From Caldalkalibacillus salinus (GTDB lineage Bacteria > Bacillota > Bacilli > Caldalkalibacillales > JCM-10596), in the NCBI RefSeq assembly GCF_016745835.1, contig NZ_JAERVL010000021.1:1-64000 (forward strand): DNA of 64,000 bases, given 5' to 3'. Each line of letters opens with the position of its first letter. Positions within the stretch are counted from its first letter, which is position 1. Made by a program: the position numbers and the translations under genes. Positions 46,057 through 55,058 of this stretch are shown piece after piece. Under the pieces are notes generated by a model, which saw only the letters and a program-made list of their open reading frames with translations, made no database searches and was not told the origin of the DNA.

Positions 46057-47355
46057 TTAACCGCCATGATTATCTTCTCTATTCTTTTTTCTCTTAAAAT
46101 CTTGTCTAAGTGCTTTTTTTGCTAGTTTAACATTTTTTATGAATTTTTGTACCGTTTCAGTCTCGTTAGACATCGGGCCATATCGTTGGCGTTCATAGAT
46201 GTCTACTATTGATGAAAAGAGTTGGGCATCTTCATTTGTTGTGTCTGGGTTGTACTTTTTCGCCCAATCACGGGCTGTCCAGTGAAGAGGAATTTGGCCT
46301 CCTTTTTTCAACGTGTATAGCCATAGGCTCTGAAAATGTCGTCTTATATTGTCATCAGCCCTCCTTAATGTCTTTCGTTTCTGCATTACATTTTGTGAAT
46401 TAACCTTCTGTGCCCATTTATATTTTTTTCCCTCAATGGCATCGGTTGGGGAATGAGGTGCGATGACCCCATGTTGTACTAAGCGGTATAGATACATGAC
46501 CAAGACAGCTATAATGAGTCCTAAGAACGCGACAGATACTATGCCGATGACAGTGAAAAAGACACTCTCCAATCCAGACCCGTCCGACGCCGTTTGTTTC
46601 TCGTTCCAGCGCTCGAGATCAAATGTCACGTTGTATTCCTCCGCTTCGGGTGCTTCAGTTTCTTTGATCGGCAAATGGGACATCCATTCAAACAGATAAG
46701 GCATGTTCATCACAAGCTGGTAAAGGAGTCTCGGTATTTGTATGAGCATTTGCCGTAAAGGATCAAAGAGTAAGAAAAGTAGCCCAGTCCCAATGACACC
46801 AGCTATTACAACGTAGACAAGTACCCCCTGCCGTTTGCACCACTCCCACACGGTACCCCCGGTTTCTTCTATTGTATGAATAAAATTGATATACAGAAGG
46901 CCTAGTACCAACAACAGAAGCTGAGGCACAATAACACTATACATCCAAGTGTGCTGCTGACCCTCAAAATGGTGACTCGCGAGGATGAGACCTACAACTA
47001 AAAAGAAGGTGAAAAAACTAAATCTCTTGGTCAGCTGATCTCCTTTAAGCGGAAGCTGTATGATCGTCATGAGACGCCATAACGGGTAAATGAGCCAAAA
47101 CACAACATGGAGGAGATGGTACCCCCATAGAAAAAGCCCGAGTAAGATGACTACGAGCGCAGCGTATGGCCACAACCTAGGTAGGTTCATCACGGCCATG
47201 ACAACACATAAGACAAAAACCAACCAGGACATATCGTGCCATCCCCATACCGCTATACTGTCGCTACTGTACATGCGATAGATGGCGAGTAGCATCAATG
47301 CGGTGAGCATCTCCTGGCCATAGTATAAGAAAGAAGTCGTGATTCGCTTAAGCAT
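46057..47355 (-). CDS. DUF4129-type membrane protein of the second MoxR module
   Basis: A 432-residue membrane protein. The first 190 residues contain about six helices, one more helix lies near 265-290 (SVFFTVIGIVSVAFLGLIIA), and the cytoplasmic C-terminus has the DUF4129 pattern (WTARDWAKKY, FSSIVDIYERQRYGPMS). Compared with the protein at 4289 it lacks the transglutaminase core. It overlaps the DUF58 gene by eight bases and ends 16 bp before rsbR. Function unknown. Confidence 0.75.
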   Translation of the reverse strand: MLKRITTSFLYYGQEMLTALMLLAIYRMYSSDSIAVWGWHDMSWLVFVLCVVMAVMNLPRLWPYAALVVILLGLFLWGYHLLHVVFWLIYPLWRLMTIIQLPLKGDQLTKRFSFFTFFLVVGLILASHHFEGQQHTWMYSVIVPQLLLLVLGLLYINFIHTIEETGGTVWEWCKRQGVLVYVVIAGVIGTGLLFLLFDPLRQMLIQIPRLLYQLVMNMPYLFEWMSHLPIKETEAPEAEEYNVTFDLERWNEKQTASDGSGLESVFFTVIGIVSVAFLGLIIAVLVMYLYRLVQHGVIAPHSPTDAIEGKKYKWAQKVNSQNVMQKRKTLRRADDNIRRHFQSLWLYTLKKGGQIPLHWTARDWAKKYNPDTTNEDAQLFSSIVDIYERQRYGPMSNETETVQKFIKNVKLAKKALRQDFKRKKNREDNHGG

Positions 47356-48580
47356 AGTGACGCCCCCTGTGTCCTAACGCTAGCGTTTTTCCCCAGATTC
47401 CTAGCGTTAAGTTTTCATGGGCGGTATCAATGATGAACACTGTGATGCCGTCTCGTTGCATTTTATGTTGGAGTTGCTTTATATCATCCGTGATATAAGG
47501 GGTGACCAAGACAAATATTTTTCCTTGCCCACGAGTGGTTTGGTGAGCATAGTAAACGCATTCCTCGTAAGGCATGGATGCGTAAACACCTACTCTCGCT
47601 AAGGCCTCTAAGGTACGAATGTAATGATCTCTTCCCGTTCCACGCTCTATGTGGAAGAATGGTTTATAGCCTGCTGATCTGATATTAATTAAGACTTGAT
47701 AAGGTATGTTTTGTGTTGTCGCATATTGCGCTAATGAGCCTATCGCCGAGATAGCACGCTCGACCAGCGTTTCGTCAATGCCTCTCCAGCTCTCTTGAAA
47801 TGCACGAACGTTGCCAATGATGACACATTCTGTATGTGCCGTTTTATCTCTCAATTTGGTATGGAGGTGCGGTTTTCGAGCCGTCGCTTTCCAGTCTATC
47901 TTGTTAAATGGATCTCCTGGTTCGTACAAACGGGCGCCTACCGTATAAGATGGGTCTTCATAAATAGACGCCTGGACAGCACGATCTCCCATGGGACTAA
48001 GTGCGATATTCTTCAACCCCTGAATGGGTTGGAGTTGAGGGTATATGAGCAGTTCGTGACGCTTATCTGGGGAGAATCCCTTCGTGACAACCCCCGTTTC
48101 AAATGGATCGGCTAGTGTGAGCTTTCCCTCTAATACCTGAATAACCCCTCGTTTTAACGCTTCTCCCTCCCATGTATACTCAGTCCCCTCATGCGCACTA
48201 AGGGAAAGTGGCACCTCATAGGTATGAAAGATTTCCCCCTCCCTCGTCATTGGCCCTTTTAAATGTAAATGCTTACGCAATTGAAAGGACCATATCAGCC
48301 GAGACAGCCCTATCTTACCTTTGTGATTAATGGTCATCGTCACGCGTGATTTTTCACCTGGAAACAATCTTTTATCTTGCCATTTCACATCTACTTCTAT
48401 ATGCTTCAAGCCGTTCTTCAGATACATATGACTGAAAAGGTTTAATAAAAATATAAAAAAAGAAAGGTACAGGAGCGGGCCAACATTAAATAACACGGCT
48501 ATCATGAGGAAAATAATAGCCATGAACCTGAGTACCCTCAGTTTAGGATCTTTCTTTACATTCATACTACGAGGCGTCAT
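47348..48580 (-). CDS. DUF58 domain protein, second MoxR module
   Basis: A 410-residue paralogue of the protein at 6579-7796. Two N-terminal helices, a beta-rich region, and the DUF58 signature GARLYEPGDPFNKIDWKATA near residue 222. It overlaps both neighbours (four and eight bases), so all three genes are translated as a unit. Confidence 0.88.
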   Translation of the reverse strand: MTPRSMNVKKDPKLRVLRFMAIIFLMIAVLFNVGPLLYLSFFIFLLNLFSHMYLKNGLKHIEVDVKWQDKRLFPGEKSRVTMTINHKGKIGLSRLIWSFQLRKHLHLKGPMTREGEIFHTYEVPLSLSAHEGTEYTWEGEALKRGVIQVLEGKLTLADPFETGVVTKGFSPDKRHELLIYPQLQPIQGLKNIALSPMGDRAVQASIYEDPSYTVGARLYEPGDPFNKIDWKATARKPHLHTKLRDKTAHTECVIIGNVRAFQESWRGIDETLVERAISAIGSLAQYATTQNIPYQVLINIRSAGYKPFFHIERGTGRDHYIRTLEALARVGVYASMPYEECVYYAHQTTRGQGKIFVLVTPYITDDIKQLQHKMQRDGITVFIIDTAHENLTLGIWGKTLALGHRGRHYA

Positions 48581-49533
48581 CTTTCTCCAACTTCTTCCAC
48601 TGGTACTTCTATCGTTTCGGTAATCTCCTGGATGATATCTTCTGCTGTTCCGTGTAACTGCGCATCTAAAGTGAGCATTAGTCGATGCGTCCCTACAAGT
48701 GGGAACATCGCCTTAACGTCATCCGGTGTCACAAAAGCCCGCTGGCTGACATACGCTTTAGCCTGCGCGGTTCTCATCAATGCCAGTGTCCCTCTTGGAC
48801 TTATCCCTACTTCTACTTTCGGATGTTCTCTTGTTTTTCTCACCAGTGATAGCATGTATTTAGACACACTTTCATCAATGTAGACACTCATGGCTTCTTT
48901 TTGCATATGCATGATATTGTCCGCTTCTGTGATCGCTTCAATACGCTCCAAAGGATTCGTTTCTTTGAATCTTTGCATCACTTCATACTCTTCAGCAAAC
49001 GTCGGATAGCCAAGCCGAATTTTCATTAGAAAGCGGTCTAGCTGTGCCTCCGGTAGGGGGAATGTCCCTTGTGACTCAACCGGGTTCTGAGTGGCAATCA
49101 CAAAAAATGGGGATGGTAATGTCACCGTTTGTCCATCGATGGTCACCTGCCGCTCTTCCATACCTTCTAGAAGACTCGACTGTGTCCGAGGCGTTGTACG
49201 ATTGATCTCATCCGCAAGCAGAATGTTCGTATAGATTGGACCTAGGCGCAACTCAAATTGTTGTTCTTTAGGATCAAAGAAATGGATACCTGTCACGTCT
49301 GAAGGGAGCACATCCGGTGTAAACTGGATACGTTTAAACTCACCATTGACTGTTTTGGCCAACGTTTTAGCTAATACTGTTTTACCCGTCCCTGGAACAT
49401 CTTCAAGCAATACGTGACCATTGGCAATCATGGCGATGATTAATTGTTCAATCACTTCTCCTTTTCCGATGATCACGTTTTCAATATTATTTTTTATTGC
49501 TATAAGTGATTGTTGTTGGGTTGTTAAGGCCAC
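48577..49533 (-). CDS. MoxR-family AAA+ ATPase, copy 2
   Basis: About 318 residues. Walker A EDVPGTGKTVLAKTLAKTV, Walker B LLADEINRTTPRTQSSLLEG, sensor VIATQNPVESQGTFPLPEAQ. GTG 49533 has GAGAGGAGAG upstream; the longer upstream frame has no family resemblance. Paralogue of 7843-8814. It starts the module that leads into the sigB operon. Confidence 0.92.
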   Translation of the reverse strand: MALTTQQQSLIAIKNNIENVIIGKGEVIEQLIIAMIANGHVLLEDVPGTGKTVLAKTLAKTVNGEFKRIQFTPDVLPSDVTGIHFFDPKEQQFELRLGPIYTNILLADEINRTTPRTQSSLLEGMEERQVTIDGQTVTLPSPFFVIATQNPVESQGTFPLPEAQLDRFLMKIRLGYPTFAEEYEVMQRFKETNPLERIEAITEADNIMHMQKEAMSVYIDESVSKYMLSLVRKTREHPKVEVGISPRGTLALMRTAQAKAYVSQRAFVTPDDVKAMFPLVGTHRLMLTLDAQLHGTAEDIIQEITETIEVPVEEVGER

Positions 49534-49681
49534 TATGGGTCTCTCCTCTCTGGAACAAATGCATGTTGAACTACGCCCGTGAGTTGACAACATATTTTGA
49601 CACCTTGTGATATATGTTAATTTCTATCATTCACTTCCAATTCCTCTCTATTTCTCTTGTGTCGCCAAGAAAAAGATGACA

Positions 49682-49716
49682 TAAGACAAAAACTCCTGGT
49701 ACCATTCACCAGGAGG
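49682..49716 (-). terminator. Terminator of the histidine kinase gene
   Basis: CTCCTGGT / ACCAGGAG with TTTTTGT, 10 bp after the kinase stop; separates it from the MoxR module. Confidence 0.9.
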
Positions 49717-49725
49717 AAAGTGACG

Positions 49726-50838
49726 TTATTCATTTTCCTTTGAGTAGCTGAGAGGTAAGCGAACAAAAAAGGTGCTCCCCTTACCGAAAGTGCTTTCAAA
49801 GGTTAAAGCACCGTTATGTTTGTGGATAATTTCTTTGCATATGTGTAGCCCTATACCATACCCGTGTATATGTTCATGTTCCGGACTGTAGACGCGAAAG
49901 AAGCGTTCAAAAATTCTCTTTTGTTGATCGTTTGGGATACCGATTCCTTCGTCACGAACAGACAAAGTCATATACCCGTCTTCGGATCGTAATTGTATAA
50001 AAACGTCTGGGGCATCGGGTGAGTATTTTATTGCGTTGGAAAGCAGGTTGGAAATGACGCGTTTGACCTGTTTGATATCTATGTAAACTGGAAGGTCCTC
50101 TTCTAAGCTAAAAAAATGCAAATGATGAAAGTCCGTCGGTATCATAAACTCTTCTATGGCTTCCTGTATCACCTGAGTGAAATTCGCCTTTTGAAAATTC
50201 ATTTGAAATTTGCCTTGATCAATTTTGAATATGGAAACGAGTTCATTCGTCAACTGGTCTAACCGTATGGCTTCATCATAAATGACCTTAAAAAAAGTCT
50301 TATCCCGCTCAATTTCACTCATTATAAAAGATGTCGGTTGAAAAAACCATTTACGATTACGTTCTTTATAGCGTTCCAATACTAGCTGAATAAAGCCTTT
50401 GATCGCTGTTAATGGCGTCCGAAGCTCATGAGCAGCAATTTGAATAAAATCTTTTCGATGCTGATGCTCGTCTGGAATGGGGTCCTCAGGTCGAAGGGTA
50501 TGCATGACATACGTGACCTCTTCCCCTTTCACAGGTAACTCTTGTGCTTGAACAGTCCAGGGTTGTTCTTGAAGGACAAAGCGTTTAAAGGACTCTTTTT
50601 CTCCCATAAGAATTTGATCAAAGCATTCGTTTAACTCCTGTTGAAAACTATGAAAAATGGCTTTTTCCGCTTCTTCGTTGGTCACTTTTTTAATTTCCTC
50701 TATGAACTCTTCATACTTCCGATTAGAAAAAACCATCCTCCGCTCTTGGTCAAGGATACATACGGCCTGAGGAAAGGAAGCCAAAGCACGATACATCAAA
50801 TCATGTTTCTCTTCTATCCCATTCGTTGGCAAGACCAT
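49726..50838 (-). CDS. Orphan soluble PAS sensor histidine kinase
   Basis: A 370-residue kinase without membrane helices. PAS-like N-terminus (ALASFPQAVCILDQERRMVF, about residues 15-110), H-box IAAHELRTPLTAIKGFIQ (His about 152), N-box NLLSNAIKYSPDAP, G1 VRDEGIGIPND, G2 GYGIGLHICKEIIHKH. There is no response regulator next to it. It has an AAAGGAGGGA ribosome site and a structured leader of about 250 nt with a transcription terminator, which suggests RNA-level control. Whether it feeds the sigma-B system next door is unknown. Confidence 0.88.
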   Translation of the reverse strand: MVLPTNGIEEKHDLMYRALASFPQAVCILDQERRMVFSNRKYEEFIEEIKKVTNEEAEKAIFHSFQQELNECFDQILMGEKESFKRFVLQEQPWTVQAQELPVKGEEVTYVMHTLRPEDPIPDEHQHRKDFIQIAAHELRTPLTAIKGFIQLVLERYKERNRKWFFQPTSFIMSEIERDKTFFKVIYDEAIRLDQLTNELVSIFKIDQGKFQMNFQKANFTQVIQEAIEEFMIPTDFHHLHFFSLEEDLPVYIDIKQVKRVISNLLSNAIKYSPDAPDVFIQLRSEDGYMTLSVRDEGIGIPNDQQKRIFERFFRVYSPEHEHIHGYGIGLHICKEIIHKHNGALTFESTFGKGSTFFVRLPLSYSKENE

Positions 50839-50920
50839 ATATGATCCCTCCTTTCTCTGCTACTCTCCACTCACTTTCCTCAAGAATGCATACGAACGCT
50901 TTCAAACTCTTGAATAAAAT

Positions 50921-51040
50921 AAAAAAGTCAGCCAAAAGCTGACTGACCAACACTTTTGGCAGCGAGAAACCGTCCACTCTTTATTAAATATGTAGCCCAT
51001 GCTTGTCTCATGGTGCTTACACCTGTCGCTTTTTATGGAT
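50921..51040 (-). ncRNA. Riboswitch-like structured leader of the histidine kinase
   Basis: Minus-strand order: P1 AGCGA (51026-51030), hairpin GGTG/CACC (51012-51023), CATG/CATG (50998-51012), GAG/CTC region, P1' TCGCT (50961-50965), then GCCAAAAG (50953-50960), which can pair with CTTTTGGC (50931-50938) as an antiterminator, and finally the terminator GTCAGC / GCTGAC (50927-50943) with six U. The antiterminator and terminator share bases and exclude each other. I do not recognise the class; it matches none of the common Bacillus riboswitches known to me. A cre-like sequence (TGAAAGCGTTCGTA) lies at about 50889-50903. Confidence 0.55.
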
Positions 51041-51097
51041 GAGGATTGTTGGTTGTTACACGTTATTATTTGCTAAGCTTTCAAATTTTCTAATTTT

Positions 51098-51126
51098 AGT
51101 ATACTATTTTGCAAAATGTGCCACAA
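51098..51126 (-). promoter_or_regulatory. Promoter of the kinase leader
   Basis: -35 TTGTGG (51121-51126), 17 bp, -10 TATACT (51098-51103), about 70 nt upstream of the structured leader and after the ndoA terminator. Confidence 0.55.
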
Positions 51127-51139
51127 GTAGAAATAGAAA

Positions 51140-51176
51140 AATAAACACAAAGCCCTACCATAAATTGGACGGGCTT
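51140..51176 (-). terminator. ndoA terminator
   Basis: AAGCCC / GGGCTT stem with a 15-nt loop, then TGTGTTTATTTTTC, about 25 bp after ndoA. Confidence 0.6.
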
Positions 51177-51202
51177 GGTTTCTCGTATGCTGTTGTTTCA
51201 CC

Positions 51203-51553
51203 TTAGAATTCAATGAGACCGAGGCTAATTTGCAACGCATCGTCTACTTTGGACATCATTGTTTCATCTAAGTGGGTAATTTTATCCGTTAAGCGTTGTT
51301 TATCTATGGTTCTGATTTGTTCTAGGAGAATAACAGAGTCCCGATCAAAGTCATAATCCTCTGCGTTAATCTCCACATGAGTAGGCAATTTTGCTTTTTG
51401 GATCTGTGCGGTAATGGCTGCGACGATGACTGTAGGACTAAAACGATTGCCGATATCGTTTTGTATCACTAAGACAGGACGTACGCCACCTTGTTCAGAT
51501 CCTACAACAGGTGAGAGGTCCGCAAAATAAACATCGCCACGCTTGACAATCAA
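51203..51553 (-). CDS. ndoA: mRNA interferase EndoA (MazF toxin)
   Basis: A 116-residue toxin that cuts single-stranded RNA at specific short sites. The N-terminus [32 protein letters not shown] (catalytic Arg) and [19 protein letters not shown] (catalytic Thr) match B. subtilis EndoA almost throughout. It lies four bases after its antitoxin gene. Confidence 0.96.
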   Translation of the reverse strand: MIVKRGDVYFADLSPVVGSEQGGVRPVLVIQNDIGNRFSPTVIVAAITAQIQKAKLPTHVEINAEDYDFDRDSVILLEQIRTIDKQRLTDKITHLDETMMSKVDDALQISLGLIEF

Positions 51554-51557
51554 AACT

Positions 51558-51836
51558 TTACACCCCGCTAACTAAGCGGTCTACGGTGTGTTCAGCCTCT
51601 TCTTCAGCTAGGAATGCTTCAGAAGCCATGTTTAGATTAATGCTGGCCATTTCCATGTAGCCTTTTTTCATGCTTTCACGGATATATCTCTTTTTGCGTT
51701 CTCTCAAGTAAAGCTTCATGGCTTGACGAATGAGCTCGCTGCGATTTGAGTTTTCTTTTTCCACTACGCCGTCCACCTCTTGCAACAGATGTTGCGGGAT
51801 ACTGATCATGATTCTCTTTGTGTTCGTATTGGACAC
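51558..51836 (-). CDS. ndoAI: Antitoxin EndoAI (MazE-like, CopG fold)
   Basis: A 92-residue ribbon-helix-helix antitoxin: [20 protein letters not shown] and [20 protein letters not shown] form the DNA-binding dimer, and the C-terminal tail blocks EndoA. GTG 51836 has GGAGGTG upstream; a longer reading from 51881 has no ribosome site. First gene of the toxin-antitoxin operon, just after alr as in B. subtilis. Confidence 0.93.
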   Translation of the reverse strand: MSNTNTKRIMISIPQHLLQEVDGVVEKENSNRSELIRQAMKLYLRERKKRYIRESMKKGYMEMASINLNMASEAFLAEEEAEHTVDRLVSGV

Positions 51837-51899
51837 AATCCACGCACCTCCAACAATCACCATAAACACCGATATTCTCATTTCATGATTCCATCTAAT

Positions 51900-51928
51900 A
51901 TAATACCATTATGTCGATGAAAACACAA
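51900..51928 (-). promoter_or_regulatory. Promoter of ndoAI-ndoA
   Basis: -35 TTGTGT (51923-51928), 17 bp, -10 TATTAT (51900-51905). Confidence 0.6.
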
Positions 51929-52078
51929 AATTATACTTTCTAACCTTATTTTCGTCATATTTGACGAAATTCCTGCCAGTTAGATTTGGGAATCCTTGTT
52001 AACTTATGATGAGACACGTTCTGTAAGCAACTTTATAGATTCTAACACGCTGAGGTCTGGAAACGCAAGAAACGAATC

Positions 52079-53224
52079 TTATTTGTACACACGAGGGACT
52101 CGTTCACCAATCATGCACGGTATTTCATAATTGATGGTTCCAAGTATGTGAGCAAGGTCATCTGCTGTGATGGCTTGATCCTGTTGCCGTCCAATGAGCG
52201 TCACAATTTCAGATCTTGGTAAACGAGTGTGTAGCCTGACGACGCTTGAATCCATACAGATCCTGCCGATAATGGGATGTTTTTGTCCTCTAATGAGAAC
52301 CTGCGCCTGATTAGACAGATTGCGACTATAGCCATCTGCGTATCCTATCGGGATCACGCCAACCCACTCTGGTTTCTCAGTCATGTAAGTTTTTCCATAA
52401 CTGACACCCGTTGATGGTGCTAACTGTTTCACCTGACTCAACCTCGTGTGTAGAGAGAAGGAAGGGGTTAGTGTAAAAGGAAACACGGTTTTCATATGTT
52501 CGGAAGGATAAAGTCCATACATACTTATGCCTACCCGAACCATATTAGTCTCTAAATCATCAAATTCTCTTACTGTCCCCGCACTGTTTGCGGCGTGATA
52601 GTATTTGATAGGGACTTTTTGTTGCTTTAAGAAGACCTGTATACGTTTAAATCTTAAGACCTGTGCTTGTGTATAGGTGGTATCCTCCTCGTCGGCAGTG
52701 GCTAGGTGTGTGTATAAACCTTCCCATAGCAAGTGAGATGAAGACCGTAAACGTGTTTGGTATAAATGAACAGCTTGTTCAATCTCACCATGGGTGTTGA
52801 TTCCAAACCGACTCATGCCTGTATCAACCTTAAAGTGGAATCCTAATGCGGGTAATTGTGGTTCAACTTGGGTGCTAAGCTCAACAAGGTGCTCAACGTC
52901 CACTGCGGTAAGTGATATCCTCTTCTCCTGTGCGAGAGACGCATACTCAGGAGGTGTATAACCGAGCACAAGCATAGGCGCTTGTACACCTGCGTCACGT
53001 AATTCTAGTGCTTCTTCAAGTAAGGCTACTGCGAGCCAGCTAGCCCCAGCTTGAAGTGCACTTTGAGCCACACGGACTGCACCGTGTCCATAACCGTTAG
53101 CTTTGACGACGGCCATGATTTCCTTTTCTGCCGGGAGGTGTGTTCGAAAGGCGCGAATATTTTTTTTGATTGCTTGTAGATCTATTTCTGCCCATGTTTG
53201 TCTAATCATGTCTCTAGTCCCCAT
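52079..53224 (-). CDS. alr: Alanine racemase
   Basis: A PLP enzyme of about 381 residues making D-alanine for peptidoglycan. The PLP lysine is in MAVVKANGYGHGAVRVAQSA, the catalytic tyrosine in GVSYGKTYM, and GRICMDSSVV and VTLIGRQ are conserved C-terminal parts. ATG 53224 gives the family's N-terminus (RQTWAEIDLQAI); an ATG nine codons upstream is possible. Located between the lipoprotein gene and ndoAI as in B. subtilis. Confidence 0.95.
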   Translation of the reverse strand: MGTRDMIRQTWAEIDLQAIKKNIRAFRTHLPAEKEIMAVVKANGYGHGAVRVAQSALQAGASWLAVALLEEALELRDAGVQAPMLVLGYTPPEYASLAQEKRISLTAVDVEHLVELSTQVEPQLPALGFHFKVDTGMSRFGINTHGEIEQAVHLYQTRLRSSSHLLWEGLYTHLATADEEDTTYTQAQVLRFKRIQVFLKQQKVPIKYYHAANSAGTVREFDDLETNMVRVGISMYGLYPSEHMKTVFPFTLTPSFSLHTRLSQVKQLAPSTGVSYGKTYMTEKPEWVGVIPIGYADGYSRNLSNQAQVLIRGQKHPIIGRICMDSSVVRLHTRLPRSEIVTLIGRQQDQAITADDLAHILGTINYEIPCMIGERVPRVYK

Positions 53225-53311
53225 GTCTTTCTCACTCTTCCTGTCAAACATTAGTGTCTGCTTCTACAATTGATGATAAAAAATGAATGATTTCAATGTG
53301 CTTACAAAGAG

Positions 53312-53355
53312 GAAGTGAAAAAAGAAGAATAGGACGCTATTCTCCTCCTTTCACT
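53312..53355 (-). terminator. Terminator between the lipoprotein gene and alr
   Basis: GAGAATAG / CTATTCTTC with further A/G-T/C pairing outside, then TTTTTT on the minus strand. Next to it 53439-53470 has three GTGTTCTGT repeats without evident function. Confidence 0.6.
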
Positions 53356-53495
53356 CAACACAACATGCTTTCATTGCTTTTGTTGTCCACTGTCTTCTAC
53401 ATTATTTAATAGTGACATTAGTTGATAGCGAAGTAAGGTGTTCTGTGTTCTGTATTTGTGTTCTGTGTTTTAATCCAATGGATGACCTTCTCTCG

Positions 53496-54506
53496 TTATT
53501 TGCTAGACTGACCCACAAACGATTGAGCCACTCTCACCATCTCTTCTTGAGGCATATCGCTACTGCTAAGCGTAAAGTCCACACCTTCATATGTCCATTG
53601 TAAACTGTTATCAGTCATAACACCAATCCCAAACCCGAGATCGACTGGATCTCCATTGGGCATATGAACTTTCTTGGCTTGTGGTCGTTCCTGGATGACA
53701 TTAAAATGATAATCCCCCGCGTAACGCAACACGACGCGTGGGTCACCATCTTCGGTGGTCACCTCTTGTTCCTCCACGAGATCAACTTGACCGGGTTCGT
53801 AAGTGGGATAGTATGTGCCAAAGCTGCCTTGAGCGGCTTCTTGACCCTCGGCCATTGCTGGTAGAGAGTCGAGTAGTGCCCCTTGCATGTTACGCTCCAT
53901 ATCAAACGCATCGTTTTCAAAGGCGTAATCAAACTCAACATTCGTAAAGTCTACTACGACTAATTCATTAAAATCTGCGTCCATCACTTCTACTTTTACA
54001 GGCTTTAAATCTTTGCTTAACGTAATTCTTTGATGGGCAAGCGTGCGGTTCTGGTAATTCGCCGCCACTTCAAACACGTAATCTCCACCTTCAGTTGAGA
54101 ACTTACGGTTTGAATCCGAAACGATGTCCTTCACCAACGACTCGAATAAGTAAACCTGCCCCTGGTTTTCAGGCCATCCACTTTGGAAGCGGAAACTCTT
54201 ATTCAGATGAGGTGTTAAAACGAATACACCGTCATCATTCCGCAAAATGATCTGGGTCATCTCTCTGGCTTTGTTTGTGAGACCAATGCGGTAATAATGT
54301 GGCTCTTGGTGCCATACCTCTACAAGATACTCCTGAGGTTCTTCCCCCGTCTGGAGGGCAAGTTCTGCTTCAGCCTTATAACTTTCCATGTTGTTCAGCA
54401 GATCTGAAAGATCTCCGACAACATCTTCTTCACCTTTTCCACCACAAGCGGACAAGAGAAGGGCGAGTATTAAGACTGAGGACAATAGAAGGAACCCCTT
54501 TTTCAT
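53496..54506 (-). CDS. ydcC: LolA-like lipoprotein (YdcC family)
   Basis: A 336-residue secreted lipoprotein. Signal peptide KKGFLLLSSVLILALLLSAC with lipobox LSAC; the mature part has an incomplete beta-barrel pattern of outer-membrane-lipoprotein-sorting (LolA/DUF4367) proteins: YLVEVWHQEPHYYRIGLT and LDLKPVKVEVMDADFNELVV-like strands. ATG 54506 has GGGGATG upstream. It stands between acpS and alr, the position of B. subtilis ydcC. Role uncertain; in B. subtilis it is a sporulation-linked gene. Confidence 0.88.
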   Translation of the reverse strand: MKKGFLLLSSVLILALLLSACGGKGEEDVVGDLSDLLNNMESYKAEAELALQTGEEPQEYLVEVWHQEPHYYRIGLTNKAREMTQIILRNDDGVFVLTPHLNKSFRFQSGWPENQGQVYLFESLVKDIVSDSNRKFSTEGGDYVFEVAANYQNRTLAHQRITLSKDLKPVKVEVMDADFNELVVVDFTNVEFDYAFENDAFDMERNMQGALLDSLPAMAEGQEAAQGSFGTYYPTYEPGQVDLVEEQEVTTEDGDPRVVLRYAGDYHFNVIQERPQAKKVHMPNGDPVDLGFGIGVMTDNSLQWTYEGVDFTLSSSDMPQEEMVRVAQSFVGQSSK

Positions 54507-54598
54507 AGCATCATCCCCTTCACTAAGTTTCACGATAAATATGTATGTCCAAGCAAAGGGAGATATGCAGACTAGCATGACATGCCTTGAATATTTTT

Positions 54599-54988
54599 TT
54601 ATCCTTCTATTATCACTTGGGCTATGGCTAGCTCTTTACTATGGGAAATGGAGACGTGGCACCGTACTGAATCACCATCCTCAACGTTTAACGAACGCAA
54701 AATGTGTGCTGATACCGTTAGCTGTGGCTTACCATTACGATCAGCTAAGACCGATATATCTTGAAAGCCCATTCGTTTCCCAATTCCTGTGCCGAATGCT
54801 TTGGCACACGCTTCTTTGGCAGCAAAACGACCTGCCAAAAACTCAACTTGCCGCTTAGAAGATGGATACTGCTTGTACACTTCCTGTTCAGACGATGTTA
54901 AAACACGCTCGATAAACCGTTTATTATTTAACACGGCGTACTCAATTCTGTTTATTTCTATCATATCAATGCCTGTTCCGATAATCAT
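54599..54988 (-). CDS. acpS: Holo-[acyl-carrier-protein] synthase AcpS
   Basis: A 129-residue phosphopantetheinyl transferase that activates ACP. Signature GTGIDMIEINRIEYA at the start (Asp metal ligand), FLAGRFAAKEACAKAFGTGI (Glu/Lys) and HVSISHSKELAIAQVI at the end. It overlaps the upstream part of the divergent rhomboid reading only in non-coding frames. Confidence 0.96.
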   Translation of the reverse strand: MIIGTGIDMIEINRIEYAVLNNKRFIERVLTSSEQEVYKQYPSSKRQVEFLAGRFAAKEACAKAFGTGIGKRMGFQDISVLADRNGKPQLTVSAHILRSLNVEDGDSVRCHVSISHSKELAIAQVIIEG

Positions 54989-55058
54989 GCCATCACATTC
55001 TTTCTCATACTATGTTAATATTATAAAAGATACTGACCGCAAAAGCGAGGTGCCGACT

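Noticed and set aside
54789-55058. N-terminal extension of the rhomboid protein
   Set aside because: The added 90 residues lie over acpS, show no rhomboid features and lack a ribosome site, whereas GTG 55059 has one.
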